Assembly (NCBI GenBank): GCA_029237695.1
Contig: CM055271.1
Coordinates: 37,320,462-37,384,461, forward strand
From: Conchocele bisecta
Taxonomy: Eukaryota; Mollusca; Bivalvia; Lucinida; Thyasiridae
DNA length: 64,000 nt
Direction: 5' to 3'
Shown here: positions 55,601-63,444 of the stretch, piece after piece
Layout: every line of letters starts with the position of its first letter
Position numbering within the stretch: the first letter of the stretch is position 1
Position numbers and translations under genes: made by a program
Notes under the pieces: generated by a model
Seen by the model: the letters and a program-made list of their open reading frames with translations, nothing else
Told to the model about the DNA's origin: nothing
The model's database searches: none

Positions 55601-58600
55601 ACCTTTTGGATGCAGAATTCCGTTCCCATCCACCATGAGGACCTGCACAAAAGAATCAAACACGGTGTTACCTATGGCATGAATGAGACGAGCCATGCGA
55701 TTTTGTACCCAAGAAGATGTGCAATTTTCGACGAAAAATATTTACAGAAACTGTGACATTTTCGGTTCTCGTCGAAAGTTGACAAAATTTTCATAGGATG
55801 AAGCCAAATGCAGAATTATATTCGCATTTACTGTCGTGCCATTTACGGAAAATATTTACGGATATCTCACATCTTTTTAGGCACAAAATCATGTGACTGG
55901 AGAACTGGGGCTTATGGGATTTGTGACCAGTGTTGCTCCTGATCAAATAGCACACTCCTGTAGCCTCATAATGATTGCTGGTTAAAAGCACGGCATCTGT
56001 TTCATTGACGGAATGACTAACAGTGCAGGTCATGATCAGACTGCGCGGATGTAAAGGCTGACCAGGATCAGCACTGGTCACAAAACATACAAGCCCCATG
56101 TCAACAGTCACAATTTTGTAAAAGTTAGTGTGAATCAAACAGATAATAATGCTAAAACACTAAGGTTTACATTGCTATAGAAAATTCTCAATATGTTTAA
56201 TTTGTCTCAATATATTTCTGCAGAAAAAAATATTAAATGCTGTGACGACTCATTTGATACGTCTCGTCGAGACACTACAAATGAGTGGTCACAACATATG
56301 CATTCATTAAGAAATTTAGAAAACAGGTGCCCGTTTTACTAAACTTCATACGACTAAAATGTTTGTAAGTGCAAAATTATGATAGTCTGTAAATTTCACA
56401 TTAACAATGTTTTCTTGTAAACAATTATTGGATTAACATTTATTGAGCATAGGCTGCATATGCAGCCTATGCTCAATAAATGTAAATCCCACAATTGAAA
56501 TTTCCAGACGATCCTAAATTTGCACATACGAACATTTTAGTCGTACAAAGTTTAGTGAAACGGCACCCTTGAAAACAGGAATCAATATTACCTGTGAATT
56601 AGTAACTCAAATGACCTGTGCTAGCAAGGTTTGACTCAAATTCTATATACGGGTGTAATGTAACCCGAATTTCCGACGATTATTCGTCAAACGAATTATG
56701 AGATTAAAGCCGCCTATACAATAAAGGGCAACGCGTACCGCATTTGCTGCCGTATATTTCATAAAAATATGTCATTCCATTAGAATGATATTAAGGGAAA
56801 TCTATTGTAAACACATCTAAAAACATGACGTCACGCCGTTTTCAAACACGTGATGCCACACCTCGAGTACGATCTGACCGGGTATAGAAGGCGTTCGAAT
56901 TCCCACTCTTAAATATAAGCCAAAACGAAACAAAAGTTGTGTTTGTTGGGGTTTAACGGCCTATCAAAAGGTACAGACATTTAAGGCAGGGCCAATGGGT
57001 TTAGTACTAAATCCCATACATTACCGGTACAAATGGGGGGAAATCCCAAAATCAGAACTGAATATTTACAATAAAAAAACTATATGTTCAGCCCTGAAAT
57101 CAGAATAATCCTGATCCGATGCCAGGTCCTCGACACACCAGAATCACTTGGCCCCCTCCCAAAAGCAGTAGGATCAGTAATAATCTTACTACTTCTATAA
57201 TGGGCAATAACACAATTCAATTCCCAGGTAACGAAAGAGCCAAAGATAAGAACGTACATGAGGGCCAAACCGGGCAAATCGTGATTACTATAAGGACGAA
57301 CCCCTAAGTTAATGCTAATATATGCCGTCGCATTCGCTGGAAATGAAAGTACGGTCTGTGCTAATCTTGCTAATATTTGTAAATTTCTTTATTTCAAAAT
57401 ACATGATTATAGAGAAAATGGGAAAAAATATCTGGCAAGGCTCAGGAATTTCCTTATTTCTCATCAGAAGTATATGTTGTGACCACTCATTTGAACCGTC
57501 TCGCCGTCAATACCTACAAATGGCTGTAAAATGCAAAAATTGTATTGACTGGATATCAAAAATGTTTCACAGCACCGTGTTTCACGGCACATACGCACCG
57601 TGTTGATGGGATACATTGTGATTCAAATCACGCAGCTTCATTGGCTGAGCCTGAGCTGTGTTACGTCATGCGAGATAGCACTGCCACAGGTGGAAGACTC
57701 GAACCTATGACACCAAAGTAATGACTATTAAAAAAATCCCATTACCCCACCCACTTGGTCTCGTACAGTACCATCTTCTATATAGATGTTCAAGTCAAGT
57801 CCCACCCTGTGACATTCAGGAAAGTTGATAATCTGGGCAAGATTAACGATGCAGGCACTGCCACTGTACCTGGGGTATGTATTCTCCGTGATCTCGTTTC
57901 AGCCTGTTAAACAGCGCGACAATAAAGGGCACCTCCCGGAACCCGAGAAAACCAGGGATATACGGCTCGGTGAGCTGAACCATCTCGTAGGCCTCATGCA
58001 CAAGCTGGGAAATGTAGATGGTAATCATTGTTAACACTGAGCCAGTAGCCTATTTCATCAACATTGCAAAGTATACTTTCCTAGCAAAGTATACTTTGAG
58101 GGAGAAATTTTAAATTTTATGATAAATTTATTAATTTTTATTATACTGAATTTATTACATTATCACAGCCATTTTGGCTGTGATAATGTAATAAATTCAG
58201 TATAATGATTCTGTTTTAATCATCAACTATATGCAATCATTAGTTCTGTATGAAATAATGCATTTCAGAAAAATCAATGATTACTCCCTCAAAGTATACT
58301 TTGCTAGAAAAGTATACTTTGCAATTTTTATGAAATCGGCTACAGGGGCTCGTTTAACTAAACTTCTTACGACTAAAATGTTTGTAAGTGCAAATTTAGG
58401 ATCGTCTGGAAAATTCAATTGATGGAATTACATTTATTGAGCATAGGCTGCATATGCAGCCTATGCTCAATACATGTAAATCCAATAATTGTTTACAAGA
58501 AAACAGTATTAATGTGAAATTTACAGACTATCATAATTTTGCACTTATGAACATTTTAGTGGTACGATGTTTAGTGAAACGGCCCCCAGATATTTTACGC

Positions 58601-60055
58601 ACATATTTTAGAAGAATACGTATTGATTATCAAAAGCGGAAATACAAAATACCCACAGCAATGTGAAAATACGCATTGATTTTAAAATTGAGAAGTGGAA
58701 ATATTGTAATTTTTTATTATAAAATTTCATGGCAAAGTGCCACAAGTAAATGGGCAAAAGAAGGTCACAGTTACTTGAAGGTCATGAGTGTGGCATTGGG
58801 TTGTGACACCGCTGGGTCATGCTTATGTACAAGTATGGTGGCTGTAGGCGGAATAGTATGAAAAGCGAATGGGTTTAATGTCCCAGCAACAGCTAAAGTC
58901 ATATAGACGGAACCACAGTTTAAAGTCTATAGAACAAAGATATGAATTAAAACCAAAACTTTAACCGGACGCAATCGCCAACGACGAGGTGATGACAATA
59001 AAACGAAATGAGATCATCACTTATTTTAACCCTGGAATGGATTAATTTTACAACCAATCCAATCATCACCAACTGATTTTCAGACTAGGCCATTTACGAA
59101 AAGTGGGAGTTTAAGTTCTCAAAAAAAAAAAATTACTTGTAAAAAGTGAAGATCCTGATGAGACGGCTCGTCACGAGCCATCTCATCTGGATCTACACAT
59201 TTTGCCAATACCACTATACAGGCCTGTGGTGTTGAAAGGGTTAATTACCTCCAAATCAGGGAAACTGACAATGACCAGGCCAGCACACGCATTCACGTCA
59301 TCCCCCTTCACAAACGATATGTCAACACCACCGATGTAGAACTGCTGGTCAGTCTCCGGCCGGTCATTGTGATCACTCTCCAAGATCATCGCCCGGATAT
59401 CATCACTGTCTGATAACGACACCATTGTCTTTAACTGATCTTGTTCTCTGAAAAATACATTGGAACCTCTCTAAACCGGACACCAAGAAAACACCTGTGA
59501 TCTCATTTTTGATCAGTTTCTTGGTCATTTATCTCAGGTGATAATGTCTGTTCGTGATCGCATAGCACACAGCTATGGCTCGGAATGATCAAATGCCTGA
59601 TTTAAAGTAAAACCTCTCGAAGCCGGACATCATGGGTGTCCGGTTTAGAGAGGTTCCACTGTATTAGTACAGTAACAACTCTAAATATTTGGACACCATT
59701 AACATGATAAAGAAAAGAAATTGTATCCAAATATATTGTTGTTAATATAAACTAGTACAAACATACAAACCTTGAACATTGGGGCATCTCGGGGGGTATA
59801 ATACTCTTTAGATACAAAACTTATCTTCAGCTCTGCTTGTGAATTTGTTGATGTGGACGATGACGAAGGAAAAAGCGGCGACTATAGTCACGTCTTATGC
59901 TAAAGCAGGCACGACAAAAATTGTTGATTCCTGCATGTATACCTCTCCCATTTGTCTCTAACATCGTCCGGCAGTAGGTCAGCTCGCTTTACAGGTGGCT
60001 CCTCACTAGCTGGTGAGAAAATTGCTGCCAGCGCAGCCACGTATCGTCTGTACAT
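49529..60055 (-). CDS. ENDOV: Endonuclease V (whole gene, 8 exons)
   Basis: The model joins 60055-59943, 59447-59249, 58004-57870, 55642-55603, 54056-53944, 52041-51973, 51138-51010 and 49603-49529, giving 290 residues, close to the roughly 280 of vertebrate ENDOV. Seen: GGVDISFVKGD with D80, the wedge PYIPGFL at 118-124, FREVPF with E128, VDGNG with D154, and GVAKK with K183. Phases agree at every junction. Family knowledge: ENDOV is a metal-dependent nuclease that cuts one bond 3' of inosine; animal enzymes act mainly on inosine-containing RNA. D80, E128 and D154 match the metal-binding acidic triad, so activity is expected. The first ATG follows an acceptor-like CTATTTCCAG, so a 5' UTR exon probably lies further upstream. 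Confidence 0.95.
49665..49858. mobile_element. Family L MITE, truncated
   Basis: It covers TCCAGTCAACACAGTGTGTA to AATATCTGGCGCG; the second half is missing. It lies in intron 7 of ENDOV. Confidence 0.65.
49968..50036. mobile_element. Family K mini-MITE
   Basis: AGCGAAACCTCTCTAAACC and its mate GATTTAGAGAGGTTTCACTG form a compact palindrome, in intron 7 of ENDOV. Confidence 0.7.
50238..50478. mobile_element. Family A palindromic MITE
   Basis: An intact palindrome with left flank CAG (50235-50237), in intron 7 of ENDOV. Confidence 0.83.
51010..51138 (-). CDS. ENDOV: ENDOV exon 7
   Basis: The exon reads ALRSCNSAKNPVYVSPGHKV, then SMDTAVRLVHSCCKYRVPEP. It corresponds to the conserved region where the vertebrate protein has VGHRMSL and then RIPEPVR. 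The acceptor is ATATTGTAG and the donor is AGATTG before GTAAGT. A dispersed repeat (family Z) starts only about a dozen bases upstream of the acceptor. Confidence 0.93.
51150..51475. mobile_element. Family Z fragment in ENDOV intron 6
   Basis: ATGGGAATTTAACATGGGGG and CCCATGTTAAATCCCC are inverted copies. The right end TTTCGTGAAACAGACTAT matches the family terminal repeat. Confidence 0.65.
51537..51940. mobile_element. Family V element
   Basis: CAGGGCTCCAGATAAGAAAT and GCTTATCTGCAGCTCTG form the ends. The hairpin around CCTTGGAGACAATTCTAATG is central. It lies in ENDOV intron 6. Confidence 0.75.
51973..52041 (-). CDS. ENDOV: ENDOV exon 6
   Basis: This 69-base, phase 0 exon reads IEGLTKGGDTFLLQGNSGR and ends ILGM. 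It matches the family segment where a short hairpin precedes the last core strand. The acceptor is TTTTTACAG and the donor is GGAATG before GTATGT. Confidence 0.9.
52086..52369. mobile_element. Family B MITE
   Basis: It runs from TAGCCGATTTCACC to GGTGAAATAAGCTA. CAG flanks the left side; the right flank is GAG, so the duplication has decayed. It lies in ENDOV intron 5. Confidence 0.8.
52735..53262. repeat. Tandem array of three units of about 180 bases
   Basis: Each unit has AATGGCTATAAAGTTAAAA-like, CATAAAAACACCAAGGTGCA, TAGTTTCAGATCGATTGACT and GAGTTGTGTACACAAACT blocks. It lies in ENDOV intron 5. Confidence 0.82.
53310..53545. mobile_element. Element related to 44300-44660, inverted
   Basis: CAAAATCAGGGCG-like and ACCTTATCTGGAGATCTG parts mirror the ACCAGATAAGGTGCG element at 44300. 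A family B MITE is inserted at its terminal CTG. Confidence 0.6.
53550..53862. mobile_element. Family B MITE
   Basis: CTG flanks both ends (53547-53549 and 53863-53865). The core is CACAGCCAAAATGGCTGTG. It lies about 80 bases from ENDOV exon 5. Confidence 0.85.
53944..54056 (-). CDS. ENDOV: ENDOV exon 5
   Basis: The exon reads GFGSACHLGVSLDMACIGVA and then KKLFQVDGLEKDEHHLKR, the most conserved C-terminal part of the core. K183 in GVAKK lies in the active-site region of known structures. The acceptor is TGATTTCAG and the donor is AAAAGG before GTACTG, in phase 0. Confidence 0.95.
54106..54690 (-). mobile_element. SINE family C copy containing a family B MITE
   Basis: Family C runs to ACCCTGACCTG and resumes at CTGGTGCCAGCTCCATACC. 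Intact copies read CCTGACCTGGTGCCAGGTCC at this point. It lies in ENDOV intron 4. Confidence 0.78.
54277..54563. mobile_element. Family B MITE inside SINE C
   Basis: The TAGCC…GGCTA element is flanked by CTG on both sides (54274-54276 and 54564-54566); the intact SINE has CTG once at this site. Confidence 0.88.
54872..55010. repeat. About 140-base palindrome
   Basis: GATCATGTCCAGCCGTGTGC and the complement of CTGGACTGATCAAACG form the stem, with GGGAACTGTTTGAAC and its mate inside. A diverged half lies at 18653-18745. Confidence 0.75.
55115..55195. repeat. GC-rich palindrome
   Basis: ATTCATGTTCCGGGGCCGCG and CGCGGCCCCGGAATGAGCAT are arms around CATGACGTCACTACTTCATG-like sequence. It lies in ENDOV intron 4. 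Confidence 0.7.
55603..55642 (-). CDS. ENDOV: ENDOV exon 4 (40-base microexon with catalytic aspartate)
   Basis: This very short exon encodes VLMVDGNGILHPK and one base of the next glycine codon. D154 in VDGNG is the third catalytic acid. The acceptor is TTTTGTGCAG and the donor is CAAAAG before GTGGGT. It would be missed by a simple open-frame scan, but the frame and the family motif both require it. Confidence 0.93.
55880..56115. mobile_element. Family T foldback element
   Basis: GTGACTGGAGAACTGGGGCT and CAAGCCCCATGTCAACAGTC mark the ends, and GATCAGACTGCGCGGATG is inside. It lies in ENDOV intron 3. Confidence 0.7.
56327..56568. mobile_element. Family A palindromic MITE
   Basis: An intact palindrome with left flank CAG (56324-56326). 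The right flank reads CTT. It lies in ENDOV intron 3. Confidence 0.82.
56940..57330 (-). mobile_element. SINE family C copy
   Basis: GGGTTTAACGGCCTATCAAA opens the element and AAATCCCATACATTACCGG places it in the same subtype as 6700 and 37270. It lies in ENDOV intron 3. Confidence 0.65.
57410..57850. mobile_element. Mosaic of family L, J, D and hAT-like fragments
   Basis: Pieces in order: GGGAAAAAATATCTGGCAAG (L), GACCACTCATTTGAACCGTC (J), CACGGCACATACGCACCGTG (L), CTGAGCCTGAGCTGTG (D), CACAGGTGGAAGACTCG (hAT-like, one arm) and GTTGATAATCTGGGCAAG (D). Confidence 0.6.
57870..58004 (-). CDS. ENDOV: ENDOV exon 3 (PYIP wedge and catalytic glutamate)
   Basis: This 135-base, phase 0 exon reads YEMVQLTEPYIPGFLGFRE and then VPFIVALFNRL. 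PYIP is the wedge that bacterial enzymes insert at the lesion; vertebrate proteins often have a variant of it. E128 is the second metal ligand. The acceptor is TTTCCCAG and the donor is CCCCAG before GTACAG. Confidence 0.95.
58046..58342. mobile_element. Family B MITE, abutting a family A MITE
   Basis: TAGCCTATTTCATCAAC and GAAATCGGCTA are the ends, with CAG on both flanks. The right CAG (58343-58345) is also the left flank of the family A element that follows. It lies in ENDOV intron 2, about 40 bases from exon 3. Confidence 0.88.
58346..58586. mobile_element. Family A palindromic MITE
   Basis: CAG flanks both sides (58343-58345 and 58587-58589). It lies directly beside the family B element in ENDOV intron 2. 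Confidence 0.87.
59249..59447 (-). CDS. ENDOV: ENDOV exon 2 (first catalytic aspartate)
   Basis: The exon reads REQDQLKTMV, then an acidic stretch, then IGGVDISFVKGDDVNACAG and SFPDLE. D80 in GGVD is the first metal ligand of the RNase H-like core. The acceptor is TTTTTCAG and the donor is TTGGAG before GTAATT, in phase 0. Confidence 0.95.
59458..59661. mobile_element. Family K element, longer form
   Basis: TTGGAACCTCTCTAAACCGG and CCGGTTTAGAGAGGTTCCAC are separated by about 150 bases with TTTCTTGGTCATTTATCTCA and GTCTGTTCGTGATCGCATAG, also seen at 23220-23280 and 49870-49925. This looks like the parent of the 70-base deletion forms. Confidence 0.7.
59943..60055 (-). CDS. ENDOV: ENDOV exon 1
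   Basis: The exon begins at ATG (MYRRYVAALAAIF) and ends KWE plus two bases of the next codon, before GTATAC. The end matches the start of the conserved KWEREQ segment of the family. An acceptor-like TTTCCAG lies four bases upstream of the ATG, which suggests a non-coding exon upstream. The alanine-rich start could be read as a weak mitochondrial leader, but I would not claim it. Confidence 0.82.
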
Positions 60056-60182
60056 GTTCCTGGAAATAGAGAACGTAGCCTATAGACAATTCCAGATTTC
60101 GGTCAATGCTAGGTTGGCAGTAGTCAGTTGGCTACAAATATTTCTGAAATGAACATTTTTGGCTACTAACTGTTAAACAACA

Positions 60183-60590
60183 GGGCTCGAGATAAGGAAT
60201 TAGTAATTGAGTATTGTCACTCCATCATTTCTGAAGCAATTGGGTATTTCAAAATTTTCATTGGGTAAAATAAAATCACACTTAGTACTTTTTACGCATC
60301 AGCAGACAGTAATTATTGAATAGTTTGCTTCTAAATGAAAACATGTCTTGGCATTTCATTAGAATTGTCTCAGTGGAGATAATTCTAATGAAATGCCAAG
60401 ATGTGTTTTTATGGAAAATAAGAAAAATATGCTATATTTGTGGTCTGTTTATTGTTTTTTGCAGCATGATAAATGTACCATAAAAGTTGCATTGCTTTTT
60501 AATACTCGCTACGTCCGATTTCAATTGGGTTTTTGGTAATTTTAATTGGGTATTTAAGCAAATACGCAGCTTATCTCGAGCTCTGTAACA
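60183..60590. mobile_element. Family V element
   Basis: CAGGGCTCGAGATAAGG and CTTATCTCGAGCTCTG are the ends; the central hairpin AGAATTGTCTCAGTGGAGAT is slightly diverged. It lies between ENDOV exon 1 and its presumed promoter. Confidence 0.75.
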
Positions 60591-60599
60591 ATTTCCGAA

Positions 60600-60870
60600 A
60601 TTATTTGAAAAAATACTATGTTTTTACAGATGTTGTCTTTTTACACGCTTTCAGCTCACTATGGCTACTAATTTCAAATTCCTAGCACCAACTGGAGACC
60701 GACATCATTTCTCATTAACCAACCAAATCAGTGCGTCTCACGCGATTCAATTTTTTTTAATGATGGCGGCTAACATTCATTTTTAATCAGGAAGCGAAGG
60801 TGTTTGATTCTAAAAAGCGAATTTAGGTTAGCGAGACGCGTTTTTAGTGCAGTTTACACTCGAAATCCAT
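60600..60870 (-). promoter_or_regulatory. Possible ENDOV upstream/promoter region
   Basis: Between two family V repeats lies a stretch with more CpG than its surroundings, including CACGCG, GAGACGCG and a GATGGCGGC motif like a YY1 site. It is 0.5-0.8 kb upstream of the ENDOV ATG, where a 5' UTR exon is expected. No TATA box or clear start site is visible; the role is inferred from position. Confidence 0.25.
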
Positions 60871-61024
60871 AATACTTTGTATAGGCGAGTTCCAGATGTC
60901 TAGAGTTTGTGGCTTTTTGTTTCAATGGTGGCGAATGGGAGTTTGATACCTTTCTAAGTACTATTATTATTACCCCCGGGCGCATTTGAATTGTTTTGTA
61001 CATTGTTTAGAAAGGTGTTTCATG

Positions 61025-61446
61025 TATATACAACAGGGCTCCAGATAAGAAATTGGTAATTGAGTATTGTCACTCCATCATTTCAAAAATTTAATTGTGT
61101 AAAATAGAATCACACTACTGTTTACACATCAGCAGACCAGACCGCACTTATTGAATAGTTTGCTTCTAAATGAAAACACATCTTAGAAGTTGGTATTTAC
61201 ATTAGAATTGTCTCCAAGGAGACAATTCTAATGAAATACCAAGATGTCTTTTCATGGAAAATCAAGAAAATATGCTATATTTGTGGTCTGTTTATTGTTT
61301 TCTGTAGCATGATAAAGATACCACAAATTTTTCAGTGCTTTTTGATACTCATTACTTTTTGATACTCATTACTTCTGATTTCAATTCGGTTTTTGGCAAT
61401 TTTAATTGGGTATTTACGCAAATACGCAGCTTATCTGGAGCTCTGT
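61025..61446. mobile_element. Family V element
   Basis: CAGGGCTCCAGATAAGAAAT and GCTTATCTGGAGCTCTG are the ends; the hairpin GAATTGTCTCCAAGGAGACAA is perfect at the centre. Confidence 0.78.
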
Positions 61447-61449
61447 ACA

Positions 61450-62625
61450 AACAATAATTGACCATCCAAGACGCGCTAGAATCACCTGTGGGAACATATA
61501 TTGCAGAGTTAGGTGCCCGCAACTGGAAAAAAGGTACAGTTTGTTAGTGAAGCTGGAAACGATATGGTCATGACGCCAGTTTTCGGGGTAGTCAGTGTTT
61601 TCGGGGTATTCACATATTTTGTAATTTGTAGACCTGTGTGCAGCCGCGATGTGCTTTACGTCACGTAATTAAAATAAGCAAAGTAAAATAGTAAGTTCTT
61701 AAAAAATGCCACCAAATCCAGTGTTTGGACAAAATACTGGTAATTTTTGCCATTTATGTCATTTTGTTCACTAACCTACCGTGATTTTCATGATTTTATG
61801 CATCCGCCATTAATCTGCTCTTTAATATTGTTAAAATCATAATCAAGATAAAAGTTTCAAGTTTTCCTTCACTGTGCCTCATTCATCTGCGTGATGATCT
61901 TATAGCCAATGAAAACTCGGGACGAATTAACAAATTTATTGACACTTTCGGAACATACACCGAAAACTCCAACCACAAGTCAATATTCAAGATGGCTGAC
62001 TCATGTGTTGCTAAACGAGCTGACGCAAATTTTAATCTAACAACAATCTTATTTTGAGGGCAAGAAACATTGAAAGAAATGTTTATCATTCTATTGAACT
62101 AACAATTTAGCTCATATGCTATGTTTGATAAAAACCGTTAGTTGATGAACTTGGTAATACCCTGAAAACTAGACCCACCATCATACTACATACTGTTAAT
62201 TACCTAACTGTTTCAAGCAATTGCATGTCCTATTCAGTATTGTGCATAATTGAATAAGCGTCTAACTATACAGCATATATTGTTTTGCTTTCCACGCAGT
62301 TTAACGAAGAAATAGTACAATATGTAGCTAAAAAGCTGGTTAAATTCAAGTATAATTATACGGCTCTAGCCTTCATTAAAATGCCATACAGTTTGTATGC
62401 TCTACTATCTCTAAGCGCATATTTTATATGGAAATTACAACACATTTCGTAAGAATAACAATCATCTGTGTCACTGGAATGTTCGGAAATATTCGTTGCG
62501 TGCAAGTCAACACGGCACAAAGTCAAAACGGTCATACGCCTGTTCGTCCCACGAATTACAGACATGTCTGTATACTGCTTTACCAAGTTTTTCGAGCACT
62601 GGAGCAAGCGACACTTTATAATATG
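61450..62625. other. Mostly unique AT-rich sequence
   Basis: I see no supported exon. A YY1-like CAAGATGGCTGAC occurs at about 61988. Short frames on both strands at 62356-62634 overlap one another and show no family features. Confidence 0.4.
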
Positions 62626-62869
62626 TTACTGTGACTGGAAACATTAGAAGTACTGGTTTTTGCGATCAGTCTAGATCCAGATCAGCCTGTGCATCCTCAC
62701 AATCTCTTCAGGGTCTGCAATTATAGAGTGTTACATTTTTAATGTATGGGTAGGAATAAACACAACACGACTGTTGTTGATTATCATTATACTTTTATAT
62801 ACTAAGCATCTAAAGCTCGGATATGTATTTCAGTGTAAGGCCAGAATAGGTGTCCCTGTAACTCCAAAC

Positions 62870-63440
62870 TAAAATGCTTGGATTTAACGACTGCACAGGC
62901 TCGATTACATTGCATGTCTTCTCTCAAGAAGGGGAGAAGGGAAGGAGGTGCATACAGAGAAAACCGGCCCCATGGTGCATAGCTCTTATTAGAATAGTCT
63001 CCTCTGTTTCTTTAACGTGCCGAGACTCTCATTCAAATCGGATGCACGGGACCCTGTTAAAGCCCCCATCTGAAAGGACTAGTAGAGCACTGTAGCCGAT
63101 TTCATCAACATTGCAAAGTATACTTTAGTAGCAAAGTATACTTTGAGGGAGAAATTTTCAATTTTATGATAAATTTATTAATTTTTATTATACTGAATTT
63201 ATTACATTATCACAGCCAATGTGGCTGTGATAATGTAATAAATTCAGTATAATAATTCTGCATACTTTTAATCATGAAATATATGCAGTTGTTAGTTCTA
63301 TATGAAATAATGCATTTCAGGAAAAATAAATGATTACTCCCTCAAAGTATACTTTGGTAGTAAAGTATACTTTGCAATGTTGATGAAATAGGCTACTGTG
63401 AAATACAATGTATCTCAGAAATACTGACGCCTTGGAACTG
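62870..63440 (-). mobile_element. tRNA-derived SINE copy split by a family B MITE
   Basis: The body matches 1640-1930, including AAGAAGGGGAGA, AGGAGGTG and ACTAGTAGAGCA. It is interrupted after AGTAGAGCA and resumes GAAATACAATGTATCTCAGA as far as CTTGGAACTGA. The tRNA-like head with its A and B boxes is missing. Confidence 0.75.
63093..63395. mobile_element. Family B MITE inside a SINE
   Basis: TAGCCGATTTCATCAAC and GTTGATGAAATAGGCTA are the ends, with CTG on both flanks (63090-63092 and 63396-63398). Confidence 0.88.
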
Positions 63441-63444
63441 ATCA

